Shown here: piece by piece, positions 53,459 through 61,699 of the stretch | How the letters are laid out: each line of letters begins with the position of its first letter | How positions within the stretch are numbered: the stretch's first letter is position 1 | NCBI GenBank assembly: GCA_903906425.1 | Contig: CAIVKH010000193.1 | Span: forward strand, 1 to 64,000 | Source of the DNA: an uncultured bacterium | Lineage (GTDB): Bacteria; Verrucomicrobiota; Kiritimatiellia; CAIVKH01 | Length of the DNA: 64,000 nucleotides | Direction of reading: 5' to 3' | Program-made: the position numbers and the translations under genes | The notes under the pieces: generated by a model | What the model saw: only the letters and a program-made list of their open reading frames with translations | Told to the model about the DNA's origin: nothing | Databases searched by the model: none

Positions 53459-53526
53459 CGCGCTTTCGTTGTAGCGCCGCCGTGAGGCGGTTCGGGGCCG
53501 ACGCCATCACGGGCGCGCTACGCAGA

Positions 53527-54456
53527 TCAGACGCCCGCCATCGCCGCGGCGAAACGCTGTTGGCGCGCGGCAGGCGCGGGCGCGGCGGCTGCGTTGCCGA
53601 TGATCGAACGCAAATCCTTGATGCGATCACCAGGCGGCGGATGTGTCTTGCCGAATCCGGCTTCGGGTTTGATCTTCGTGCTCATGTTCTGCAACACGGA
53701 AACCAACGCGTTCGGATCGTAGCCAAGCCGCGACATGATTTTGACGGCGACTTTGTCCGCATCGCGCTCCTGACCGCGCGCGTAGCCGGAGGTGATGAGC
53801 TTCTTCGAAATGTCGCTGATGCTGCCTTCAAACGCAGTCGTCAAATCTTTCAGTTGTTCTCCACCTAGACTCTTTCCAGCCTCGGCGGTGAGGATCGTGA
53901 ATGCGGATGTCCACCGGCTGTTACTGATCGCATTGATGGCATCTTTGTCCTGCACATGACCGACTTCATGTGCGAGCACGGCGGCAAGTTCATCCTCGCT
54001 GCGGCACAGTTTCAGCATTCCGCGCGAGACGAAAATAAAACCGGCGGGCGCGGCAAAGGCGTTGATTTCATCCGTATCCATGATGAGGAAATGATAGCCC
54101 TTGAACGTTTCGGGCCGGTCCGATGCGGCGGCGATGGTCTGGCCGACTTCGTTCAGATACATCGTCGCGGCTTCATTGTTGTAGGGCTTGTATTGTTGCA
54201 GGATCGTCGCGCCGACCGCGCGGCCCACGTAATATTCCTGCTCCGGCGTGATCTGTTCCATCGCCTTGCCAAACGCTTCGCCGGTTTTGACGATGGATTT
54301 CGCCTGGTCTTGATTGATTGTACCAGTGGCCACGCCGACCGCCGCGACGCCTTGGGAAATTTGCGCACAGCCGCTGATCAAAATTCCGATGGATGCGGCG
54401 AGCGTCGCGATGATCACGAAGCAAACGAGATTTTGATTCGAAGGAAGCTTATTCAT
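53527..54456 (-). CDS. M48 family metalloprotease, lipoprotein
   Basis: A 309-residue predicted periplasmic lipoprotein: signal helix (LVCFVIIATLAASIGILI) then lipobox LISGC. The zinc site is AVLAHEVGHVQDKDA (HExxH), with the third ligand in GQERDADKVA (ExxxD). Layout is LoiP/YcaL- or BepA-like, without the TPR tail, and the C-terminus is Ala/Pro-rich. Such proteases degrade misassembled outer-membrane proteins. Its start overlaps the SH3 gene stop, so it belongs to the MlaE-MCE operon. Confidence 0.9.
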   Translation of the reverse strand: MNKLPSNQNLVCFVIIATLAASIGILISGCAQISQGVAAVGVATGTINQDQAKSIVKTGEAFGKAMEQITPEQEYYVGRAVGATILQQYKPYNNEAATMYLNEVGQTIAAASDRPETFKGYHFLIMDTDEINAFAAPAGFIFVSRGMLKLCRSEDELAAVLAHEVGHVQDKDAINAISNSRWTSAFTILTAEAGKSLGGEQLKDLTTAFEGSISDISKKLITSGYARGQERDADKVAVKIMSRLGYDPNALVSVLQNMSTKIKPEAGFGKTHPPPGDRIKDLRSIIGNAAAAPAPAARQQRFAAAMAGV

Positions 54457-54932
54457 CAGTTGCCTCCCTTCAAACCGCCGGCGCGGAGGAACTGCACCAT
54501 CTGCGATTCGCTGACTTTGATTTTTTCCATGTAGTCAATCCACTTGAAGTCGATGTTCGGATTGTTCGCTTTGAACTGGCCCTCGACCTGAGAATTGAAT
54601 CCCTTGCCGGCGAGCGCGAGTTCTTCGCCGGACGCGGTCTTGCTGACATCGGTTGATCCGGCTTGCAGCACAATCTTCTTCGTCGAAAGCGATGCCGTCT
54701 GCGTCCAGCCCGTCGCGCCGCTTGCGGTGCGGACCTGCGTCCAAGCGCCCTGCTCGCCGACGACGGTAACTTGATCGCCATACGTCAATGTCGCGAGGGT
54801 CTGCGCGAACGGTCCGGGACTCGCGCGAATGACCGCTTTTTCGCTCTGCACGCTCATCGTGCCGGCCATCGCCGCGCCGGCCCAACTCGTGAGCAAAAGC
54901 GCGAACAGAATTATTTTTATGTTTCGATTCAT
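54456..54932 (-). CDS. Secreted SH3-domain protein
   Basis: A 158-residue exported protein. ATG 54932 has AAGGTGG upstream and begins a signal peptide (MNRNIKIILFALLLTSWAGAAMA). One bacterial SH3 domain follows (AVIRASPGPFAQTLATLTYGDQV; TGWTQTASLSTK), then a charged helical tail (EELALAGKGFNSQV; WIDYMEKIKVSESQM). SH3_3 domains often bind peptidoglycan or protein partners. Between a TPR lipoprotein and an M48 lipoprotein, it may be an accessory to envelope maintenance. Confidence 0.8.
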   Translation of the reverse strand: MNRNIKIILFALLLTSWAGAAMAGTMSVQSEKAVIRASPGPFAQTLATLTYGDQVTVVGEQGAWTQVRTASGATGWTQTASLSTKKIVLQAGSTDVSKTASGEELALAGKGFNSQVEGQFKANNPNIDFKWIDYMEKIKVSESQMVQFLRAGGLKGGN

Positions 54933-54977
54933 TTTCCACCTTTTGAAGATCGTCATTTGGACGCCGCAAAATATCGG

Positions 54978-55949
54978 TTATTCAGTCACCGGTTCAACAG
55001 ACTTCTTGATTTGCTCGAACAGCGCGGCGATCTGGCCGCGAAGCTCCGCGGACTTCGCTTCATCCGCAGCCTTGAACGCTTCATCAATGCAGGCGAGCGC
55101 GGCGACGCGGTCGTTCTGCCCGAAATAACTTCGCGCTGCGCGATAAAACCGGTCGGCGGCATCGGCGGATTTTTTCGCGGCCTGCCAGGCCGCGCCGGCG
55201 GCGCGGAGGTTGTCGGCCATTTCGCGAATATTGCCGGCAGTGCGCCAGCCGTCCGCGGCCTGATCAAATTTTCCGGCAGCTTTTCCCGCGTCGGATTTCT
55301 GCAACAGCTTTCCTTCGGCGGCAGCGACGCGGGCGTTCATCGTGGCGCTGTGACTTTTTTCGGCGCGCCGCTGCGCCATTTTCAGCAACCGCTGAGCTTC
55401 GTCCAAATCGCCGTGCTGAACCGCGAGATCAAGCTGGACGAGGAGCACGTCGAGTTGCGCGACATCGGATTTTGCGGCGGCGAAAGCGTTCGATGCGAGC
55501 GCCGTTGCCTCCGCGGCCTGGCCGAGCGCAGACGCGGTCATCGCCTGCAAAACGAGAACCGGCTCGCGGTCCATTCCGGCGCGTTCGAATTCGCGTCCGG
55601 CTTCGACGAGCAGCGGCGACGCGGACGAGGGATGGCCGGAGCGCAGGTGACACGCGGCGGCGTTGTAGGCATTGCGCGCGATTTCCGCGCTGTCGTCGAG
55701 CGCACGGGCGCGGGCCAGCGCAAGTTCGTAACATTTCGCCGCGCGCAAAAAGTTTCCGCTCTGGTAAGCGGCCTGCGCCGATTTCACGCTCTGCGCAATC
55801 TGCGCGTCGGTGACGGGGCCGGTCGCCTCGAATTTCTTTACGGTTCCGCAGGCGGCGATCAGAAAAATGGCTGCGAGAGTTCCAATGATTGGAAATGTCC
55901 GCGACGCAAATTTCCAATGATTGGAAAATTCTTTCGCGGCGCGGTTCAT
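54978..55949 (-). CDS. TPR-like lipoprotein of the MCE operon, with palindrome pair in its signal peptide
   Basis: A 323-residue predicted lipoprotein: hydrophobic IIGTLAAIFLIAACG with a lipobox (IAAC). Helical repeats follow throughout (YQSGNFLRAAKCYELALARA; LVQLDLAVQHGDLDEAQRLL; AARSYFGQNDRVAALACIDEA), of TPR or PulA-type. The ATG at 55949 overlaps the MCE stop by four bases (ATGA), so it is fixed by coupling. The palindrome pair at 55880-55926 lies inside codons 9-23 and encodes SNHWK and FPIIG within the signal n-region. Function probably concerns lipid transport, by association only. Confidence 0.78.
   Translation of the reverse strand: MNRAAKEFSNHWKFASRTFPIIGTLAAIFLIAACGTVKKFEATGPVTDAQIAQSVKSAQAAYQSGNFLRAAKCYELALARARALDDSAEIARNAYNAAACHLRSGHPSSASPLLVEAGREFERAGMDREPVLVLQAMTASALGQAAEATALASNAFAAAKSDVAQLDVLLVQLDLAVQHGDLDEAQRLLKMAQRRAEKSHSATMNARVAAAEGKLLQKSDAGKAAGKFDQAADGWRTAGNIREMADNLRAAGAAWQAAKKSADAADRFYRAARSYFGQNDRVAALACIDEAFKAADEAKSAELRGQIAALFEQIKKSVEPVTE
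55880..55926. repeat. Paired palindrome, cluster 17, inside a coding sequence
   Basis: TTCCAATGATTGGAA at 55880-55894 and 55912-55926, 17-nt spacer, within the first 25 codons of the TPR lipoprotein. The only cluster of the 17 inside a gene. Confidence 0.95.
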
Positions 55950-56980
55950 GGCGATTTTCCTCCGGTCGCGGGCGAGCCGACATCGGACGGGGGAATTAAT
56001 TCGGTGGGCTTGGGCTGCGGGATGTAGTCGCGGATGAGCCAGTGTTTCTGGATGCCTTCGATCAGCCGCTCGGCTTCGCGCAGAGTTTCCTGCGTTTGCA
56101 AAACGAGGCCGGGCAGGTCGTCGGCTTCGTGGCCGACTTTCGCGGTCATCGGCGGAAGTTGTGCGGTTGTCTTTTTCACGTCATCGAGAATTTTCTGCAC
56201 CTGACCGATTGACTGCTGCGTCTGCGCGATGGTGTCCTGAACTTGTTTGAGAATCGCGTTGATCTGCTCGGCGGTTGCGGGATCACGCAGGAGTTTGCCT
56301 ACGGTGCCTTCGCCGTTGTTGATGCCGGCGGCCATTTGGTGCAGGTCAGCGAGAATCTTCATCAGCGGGCCGTCGTCGCTCTTCATTCGTGCAGTGAGCT
56401 GCTCGACATTGCCGGCAACTTTCATGATCGGGCCGTTGGTATCGCGCAGGTCGGCGGCGAGTCCGCCATATTCCTCGGCGGTGGTGCGAATCTGGCCGAG
56501 CAGCGGGATCGTCGCCTCGCGGACCTGGTTGAGCAGATCTTGTGCGAGTTGCAAAATTTCCGTGTCTTTCTCCGCCACGAGCGTGCCACCGTCCTTGAGC
56601 CGTTCGCCCGTGCCTTTCGTGATGGTGATGAACGCGTCGCCGGCGAGGGCGTAGCGCTTGGCGACTTTTGCTTTCGAGTCGGCGCGGATGAAGCGGAACC
56701 AGTTGCCGGTGATTTTGATTTCGCCGATCATTTTTTCGTTTTCGTCGATGTCGATTTTGTCAACGGTGCCGACGACGGTGTTGAGGATTTCGACCTCGGA
56801 ACCCTTCTTGAGGCCGAGCGAGCCTTCCTCGGGGAACGTCAGCTTGATGGTGTGGACGGGCCTGAACCAGCCCTGATAATGGCCGGCAAAAATTACGCCG
56901 GCAATGAGCAGCAAAATCACGAGCAAAACGAAAGCACCGACGATTTCGTTGACGTATCTAAATTTGAATGGCTTTGCCAT
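55946..56980 (-). CDS. mlaD: MCE/MlaD family protein
   Basis: A 344-residue membrane-anchored substrate-binding protein of a lipid ABC transporter. ATG 56980 begins MAKPFKFRYVNE, then a membrane helix (IVGAFVLLVILLLIAGVIF). The MCE domain follows (residues ~50-135: VHTIKLTFPEEGSLGLKKGSEVEILN; GTVDKIDIDENEK). After it come long helices (IPLLGQIRTTAEEYGGLAADLR; QQSIGQVQKILDDVKKTTAQL), and a Pro-rich C-terminus. The last ~200 residues could form a coiled-coil tunnel as in longer MCE proteins. Coupled to the TPR lipoprotein and two bases from the ATPase-like subunit. Confidence 0.88.
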   Translation of the reverse strand: MAKPFKFRYVNEIVGAFVLLVILLLIAGVIFAGHYQGWFRPVHTIKLTFPEEGSLGLKKGSEVEILNTVVGTVDKIDIDENEKMIGEIKITGNWFRFIRADSKAKVAKRYALAGDAFITITKGTGERLKDGGTLVAEKDTEILQLAQDLLNQVREATIPLLGQIRTTAEEYGGLAADLRDTNGPIMKVAGNVEQLTARMKSDDGPLMKILADLHQMAAGINNGEGTVGKLLRDPATAEQINAILKQVQDTIAQTQQSIGQVQKILDDVKKTTAQLPPMTAKVGHEADDLPGLVLQTQETLREAERLIEGIQKHWLIRDYIPQPKPTELIPPSDVGSPATGGKSP

Positions 56981-56981
56981 C

Positions 56982-57695
56982 TCAGTTCTTCTCCATCTCA
57001 ACCAGCCGGCCATCGCTCAGCCGCCAGCGCGACGACGGGTTCGGCGCGGTAATTTGCCACGACTCGCCTTCGCTGACCATCAGCAAGATGGCGGCGCCGT
57101 GTTCACGCGCCCGCGTCACCAACTGTCCGAGCGGCCCCTCCGCATCGCCAGTGATGTCGCGCATGGGGCGACCGAGAATCACCAGCGAAGGTTCGCCGAG
57201 AAACGCGCGGACCCATTCGAGGCGGCGCAAAATATTCTTCGACACCGACGCCGGACGTCCTTCTGGAATTGGCCAGCAACCGGCGATTGTCGCAAGTTCT
57301 TCGATTTGCTTGCGCGTCTCGGCGTTCAATTCGCCTTGATGATACCGGAAAGAGAGCGTGAGGTTTTCGTCATTGTCGAGATTGCTGACCCAGTTTGAGG
57401 CGATGCCGTCAAAAACACGCCCAATGCCGCCACGTGCGTGCGCGGCGGCATCGGGCGTCATCACACGCCAATCGACGCCTTGAAAAAATACCGTACCGTT
57501 TTCAATTTCCAGCAAACCGCTGACGACATCGGCGAGTGGAGCGCGGCGAATTTCGTTCGAAAGCTCGACTACGGCCAGTTCACCGGCTTTCAACACGAAT
57601 TCATCCACGGACAGTGCCGAGTCGTATGGAAATTCCGCGGTCACGCGGACGGTGCGCATTTCGACAATCGCTTTTCCGGCGGATGCGTCACGCAT
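56982..57695 (-). CDS. Degenerate MlaF-like ABC ATPase lacking a P-loop
   Basis: A 237-residue protein in the position of MlaF. Its layout is ABC-like: a strand pair at the start, KAGELAVVELSNEIRRAPL where Walker A (GxxGxGKS/T) should be, VVSGLLEIENGTVFFQG (typical of the strand after Walker A), VSKNILRRLEWVRAFLGEPS in place of LSGGQ, and LVILGRPMRD in place of Walker B (LLLDEP). The H-loop region reads AAILLMVSEGES. So the catalytic Lys, signature Gly and Walker B Asp-Glu are all gone, though the fold seems preserved. Likely a pseudo-ATPase; the energising subunit is elsewhere or absent. Confidence 0.72.
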   Translation of the reverse strand: MRDASAGKAIVEMRTVRVTAEFPYDSALSVDEFVLKAGELAVVELSNEIRRAPLADVVSGLLEIENGTVFFQGVDWRVMTPDAAAHARGGIGRVFDGIASNWVSNLDNDENLTLSFRYHQGELNAETRKQIEELATIAGCWPIPEGRPASVSKNILRRLEWVRAFLGEPSLVILGRPMRDITGDAEGPLGQLVTRAREHGAAILLMVSEGESWQITAPNPSSRWRLSDGRLVEMEKN

Positions 57696-58476
57696 AGGTC
57701 ATCACCGAAACAAGGGCGGAGGTTATAAAAAGCGCCGCGGTGGATCTGGCGACGGCGCGCGTGGTCGCCTGCGGAACCTCCGTGATCGAGTTGCGCACGC
57801 TCAAACCCTCGATGCAACAGATGCAGCCCATGAGCAGGCCGGGTATGAAAGATTTGATCACAAGATTCACGATGTCAGCCGGTGCGATGGCGGCGAAGAC
57901 GCTTTTCAAAAACAGATCGGGTCCACCGGAGTTTGCGCCAAGAAGCGAACCGCAGAAGTAGCCGCTGAGAAACGACATCACGACGAAAACTACGCTCAGG
58001 CAGAAAGTCGAAATCGCCGCGCCGATGACGCGCGGCAGGACGAGATAAACGAACGGATCGAGTCCCATCGCGTCGAGCAGATGAACCTCCCCGTTGATTT
58101 TCATGTTGGCCAACTCCGTCGCCATCGCGTTTCCGCTGCGGCCGATGATGACGAAGTTCGTCAGCAGCGGCCCGACTTCTCGAATGATCACGGTGACGAG
58201 TATCGGCCCCAGCAGTGTTGATTGTCCAAATTTCTGAAGCCACACCTGTGATTCGACGACGACTGCAACGCCGACGAGCAGCGCGATGAGCGACATGAAC
58301 CGCCACGCGTCCACGCCGGTGAAAAGAATCTGGCGCGCCAGAACATCACGCGTCGGCTGCCGCCAGTTTTTCGGCCGCAGCGCCATCCAGAACGCAGTCC
58401 ATGCCACGGCCAGCAAATGAAGATTCGATCCCCACTTGTCGCGCGTCTTCGCACCGATGGATGCCAGCATGCTCAT
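57688..58476 (-). CDS. mlaE: MlaE family ABC transporter permease
   Basis: A 262-residue inner-membrane permease. Family features: WRFMSLIALLVGVAVVVESQ, LGPILVTVIIREVGPLLTN, IGRSGNAMATELANMKIN (the MlaE signature with its Glu), GLDPFVYLVLPRVIGAA and FIPGLLMGCICCIEGLSV, five to six hydrophobic segments overall. It would pass phospholipid between membranes with MlaD and an ATPase. First gene of the operon; stop overlaps the ATPase-like gene by eight bases. ATG 58476 or 58470; no obvious promoter in the 134 nt upstream. Confidence 0.9.
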   Translation of the reverse strand: MSMLASIGAKTRDKWGSNLHLLAVAWTAFWMALRPKNWRQPTRDVLARQILFTGVDAWRFMSLIALLVGVAVVVESQVWLQKFGQSTLLGPILVTVIIREVGPLLTNFVIIGRSGNAMATELANMKINGEVHLLDAMGLDPFVYLVLPRVIGAAISTFCLSVVFVVMSFLSGYFCGSLLGANSGGPDLFLKSVFAAIAPADIVNLVIKSFIPGLLMGCICCIEGLSVRNSITEVPQATTRAVARSTAALFITSALVSVMTYA

Positions 58477-58610
58477 GGCGCGCAAAGATGGCGCACTCTC
58501 CAGCAAGGTTCAACTGTGGACTGTCCATTGGAAAATTTTGGAAGGGAGATCACGGTGCGTCTATCACGCCGCGGCGCAGCCGCACAGGCCGGTTCGCGGG
58601 CCGGACGGTT

Positions 58611-60839
58611 CTATTGGATGCGGCGGAGCGTCACAGTTTTGATTTCGAGGGGGGCGGTGGCGTTGTAGAGGAAGACGAGCCGGAAGTCGGCGGTGCCGGA
58701 GAGGGTGACGAGGTGGCGGAACGGCGGCGTGCCATCCATTTCGACGTAGCCGATGCAGTTGTTGTCGGGGTTCTCAATGGTCCAGGAGCCGGTTTGCGCG
58801 CTGGCGTCGGGCGTGGCGTAGTCAATGGTGATGGCGTAGCGGCCGGTGGGGAAGATGAGGCGCGGGCCGTAGAGGACGACGCGGACGGCTTCGCGGGCGG
58901 GGTCGAGTTCGACAGAGTCGTGTTCGAGGTTGATGGTGCCGGCGTGGAAGAATTCGGCGGCGGGCAGGGTGAGGCTTGCGCCGACGGGGATGTCATAGGG
59001 CTGCGGGGGATGCCGGGTCAGTTCCTGCTGCGTCGGGAAGCGGAGGGTCCAGTTGGTTCCGCGCGGCGTGACGGGGTGGGCTTCGCGGTCCAAACGAAAC
59101 GACCAGACGGTGCCATCGTGGGCCAGCAGCGTGAGGCGCGGGTGGTTGAGCAGGGCCTTGAGCGTCCAGGTGACCGGCCGGGGGCTGACTTTTTCGGGGA
59201 ACAAATCTTCGTGCAGAATGATGGCGTTGACGCCGCGCTTCTGGAGGTCGTCGAGTTGCGCGTCGGCGATTTCGCCGCGGTTGACGCTCTCGATGGCGTG
59301 GAAAAAGTCGCTGCGGTAGGAGAGCGGGACGAAGGGGCGGTAGCCGTTGACCATGCGGATGCGGTAGAGCGAGGCGTCGAATTCGTACACGGAGGCGAAG
59401 TGCGAGTCCCCGGGCCAGAAGGGAATGACCAGCGCGTGGGGGTTTTCGCCGTGCTCGCGGGCGTTGCGGGCGACGGCGGCATAGGCGTCCTGCTTCGTGG
59501 CCAGCGAGGTGAGCACCACGACGTTGAAGGATTCGAATTCGACAAAGGCGACGGCGACTAGGGCGGCGCAAAGAACGGTCGCAAGGGCGCGGCGGCTGAA
59601 TACGGCGGCGATGTGGCGGATGGCCAGCGCGGCGGCGATGGCGAACAGCGGCGGCGCGATGGTCAGGATTTTTGCGGGCTGGCGGATCATGCCGAAGTGC
59701 GGGATGAAGTCGCGGGCCTTGCGGAAAAATACGCCGCCGTGAATTCCATGCGGGCCCAGCGCCATCGCGGCCATGACCAGCAGGCCGGCGACCAGCGCGA
59801 TGAGGCCGGCGGCGGCGAGGCGCCGGCGGCGGTCGCGCAGCGCGATGATCGCGGCGGCGATGAGGCCGGCGGCGAGAAGGGCGACGAGGCCGCAGCCGAT
59901 ATAAATGTGATTGGTGACGCCGGCATCGTAGCGCGCGAAAAATCCGGCGGCCTTCGGCGAGGTCAACGCCACTTCGGACAGCGGGCGCGATCCGCGGCCG
60001 GACTCGCTGACGGTGCCGGTCATGCTTTTCGCGGTCAGCAACGCGAGGGCGAGGGCGGCAAGAACGGGCGTCAAACGCAGCGCGATTCTGATCCAGCCGC
60101 GCGGGAAGGCGGGCAGCTTTCCGGCCTGCGAGAGCGAGACGAGGCAGAAGAGCGGGGAGAAAAGCAGACTGAAGAAAAATACGTGCGTGTCGTTCCACGC
60201 GGAGAACAGCAGGGCGATTGCGGCGAGAAATCCGCCGGTCCATCTTTCGTCGCGCAGGGCGATGTCGAGGCCGAGGAAGAAAAGCGGCGGAAGGCACATG
60301 GCAAAACCGGCGGGGCTTCCGCCGGCGAGGTTGATCCAGCGAAAGGGATAGGCGACGGTCAACGCCGCCAGCGCCCATGCCCACGCGGACGACACGCCAT
60401 AGCGGCGCACGAGGTGGAAGGTGATGAGCATCGTGAGCCAGAGCGAGATGAAGCCCGAGAAATTCCAGCCGAACGCGCGGCCGGCGATGGCGTCGCCGAG
60501 GGCGAAGAAAAGGGAGAACGGAAAATAATACGCGCCGATTTCGCGGCGCGCGGCGTCGTTGCCGAGGTTGAATTCGTAGATGTTCGAGAACAGCGGCGTG
60601 CGGCCGCGGGCCATGTCCTCGAAGAGCCAGAAGTGGTAGAGCAGTTGCAGTTGGTCGCCCGGTTCCATGAAGCGCGGCGCCGAGTGTTCGCAGGATTTCA
60701 CCGCGCCATATGGGATGGCCGAGGCGAGGTGGCGCGGCAGCGGCCACGACAATTCCGCCCACACCGCCGCGGTCAGCAGCAGCGCGACGAGGCAGGTGCG
60801 CCCGAAGACCGGCCGGCCCGTTGAAATTTCCCGATCCAT
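58611..60839 (-). CDS. Large multi-spanning membrane protein with C-terminal beta domain (YfhO/GT-C-like)
   Basis: A 742-residue protein with about ten hydrophobic segments in the first 450 residues (LVALLLTAAVWAELSW; LTMLITFHLVRRYGVS; VLAALALALLTAKSM) and a soluble, probably periplasmic, C-terminal 280 residues (VVARNAREHGENPHALV, YRIRMVNGYRPFVPLSYRSD, HDGTVWSFRLD). The general design is that of YfhO or related GT-C membrane glycosyltransferases. No definite catalytic motif is identified. Divergent from the lipoprotein gene at 61063. The start (60839) is an unambiguous MDREIS. Confidence 0.6.
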   Translation of the reverse strand: MDREISTGRPVFGRTCLVALLLTAAVWAELSWPLPRHLASAIPYGAVKSCEHSAPRFMEPGDQLQLLYHFWLFEDMARGRTPLFSNIYEFNLGNDAARREIGAYYFPFSLFFALGDAIAGRAFGWNFSGFISLWLTMLITFHLVRRYGVSSAWAWALAALTVAYPFRWINLAGGSPAGFAMCLPPLFFLGLDIALRDERWTGGFLAAIALLFSAWNDTHVFFFSLLFSPLFCLVSLSQAGKLPAFPRGWIRIALRLTPVLAALALALLTAKSMTGTVSESGRGSRPLSEVALTSPKAAGFFARYDAGVTNHIYIGCGLVALLAAGLIAAAIIALRDRRRRLAAAGLIALVAGLLVMAAMALGPHGIHGGVFFRKARDFIPHFGMIRQPAKILTIAPPLFAIAAALAIRHIAAVFSRRALATVLCAALVAVAFVEFESFNVVVLTSLATKQDAYAAVARNAREHGENPHALVIPFWPGDSHFASVYEFDASLYRIRMVNGYRPFVPLSYRSDFFHAIESVNRGEIADAQLDDLQKRGVNAIILHEDLFPEKVSPRPVTWTLKALLNHPRLTLLAHDGTVWSFRLDREAHPVTPRGTNWTLRFPTQQELTRHPPQPYDIPVGASLTLPAAEFFHAGTINLEHDSVELDPAREAVRVVLYGPRLIFPTGRYAITIDYATPDASAQTGSWTIENPDNNCIGYVEMDGTPPFRHLVTLSGTADFRLVFLYNATAPLEIKTVTLRRIQ

Positions 60840-61062
60840 GCTTCTCGTTTATTCGTTCCGCCGCCGGTTCGGCAAGCACCGATGGATTTTCTTTGGCGCG
60901 CCGGCCGCAGGGGCGGGCTGCCGGTGCGGCGTGACTTCATTCTGGCGGCGACCGGGCGCGGCTGAAGGAAAATATTTCATTCTTGTTCACTTCCGCTTGA
61001 CCTTTTTTTTTGATCGCGGCAAGGTGCAAACATCAGGCTAAAGAAAAAAAACAGGGGACGAT

Positions 61063-61650
61063 ATGATGTACTTTAGAATTCTTGCGGCGCTGTCACTGGT
61101 CGCGGTGCTCGGCTTTTTCGGAACCGGGTGCGAGGTCAACGTCGGAGCCAAACAGACGGATACAAATGGTGTGCCCACGACGACGACGAATCCGACTTCA
61201 ACGACGCAAACAAATCCGCTCACACAGACCACGACACCGGCTTCGACGAATCAACCGGTTTTTGCCGATGAACTCGATGTTTCGGGCGCGATCACCTACG
61301 GAACGCACGCCGACTTCAAGCCGCAGAATGCGCAACCCACGCAGATTCTCTACAAGTCCGACATTAGCGGCGGAAAGGTCTATCTGGATTTCCAGCCGCT
61401 GACCGGCTGGCCGCTTGACAACGGCACGGATGGAGGCGTCTGCATCTTCTGGCACGAAGGCGGCAATGTCGTGGGCGGAATGTTCGACTGGCACGGCGTG
61501 GGCCAGACGATCAAGCTGCTCGAAAACATCTATGGCGGTTACCTGGCCGGACATGTGCCGAAACACGGTGACTCGGTCTGGTTCTGCATCATCGGCAACG
61601 GCGACAAAGTGCGCACGACGGTGACGAAGAGTTCCGCGACGTGGGATTGA
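61063..61650 (+). CDS. Lipoprotein of unknown function (paralogue of the one at 8808)
   Basis: A 195-residue predicted lipoprotein: AGGGGA before ATG 61063, signal helix (ILAALSLVAVLGFFGTGC) with lipobox GTGC, and a long Thr/Asn/Pro-rich linker (residues ~25-65). The C-terminal domain shares GGMFDWHGVGQTIKLLENIY with the lipoprotein at 8808 and ends in Trp-Asp. Both have an aromatic Gly-rich strand before it (GGVCIFWHEGG here, GGCYVFWELNG there). The domain is not one I recognise. The gene has an AT-rich leader, and the hairpin at 61675-61699 follows. Confidence 0.78.
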   Translation: MMYFRILAALSLVAVLGFFGTGCEVNVGAKQTDTNGVPTTTTNPTSTTQTNPLTQTTTPASTNQPVFADELDVSGAITYGTHADFKPQNAQPTQILYKSDISGGKVYLDFQPLTGWPLDNGTDGGVCIFWHEGGNVVGGMFDWHGVGQTIKLLENIYGGYLAGHVPKHGDSVWFCIIGNGDKVRTTVTKSSATWD

Positions 61651-61674
61651 TCAGCGCTTCTGCCCGATGACGGA

Positions 61675-61699
61675 TTCGCCGCGTCACGGCAGCGGCGAA
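61675..61699. other. Hairpin between convergent genes
   Basis: TTCGCCGC (61675-61682) pairs with GCGGCGAA (61692-61699), nine-base loop, spanning the stop of the methyltransferase and the end of the lipoprotein transcript. No T-run follows, so it may be a weak bidirectional terminator. Confidence 0.4.

Noticed and set aside
1421-55926. CRISPR array or IS-end interpretation of the palindromes
   Set aside because: Clusters have two or three copies only, with no cas genes, no transposase and no longer terminal repeats.
58401-59561. Plus-strand open frame opposite the membrane protein
   Set aside because: Gly/Val/Glu-rich shadow with no start signal or homology pattern.
60997-61025. TTGACC box upstream of the lipoprotein at 61063 as a promoter
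   Set aside because: No acceptable -10 at 16-18 nt spacing.
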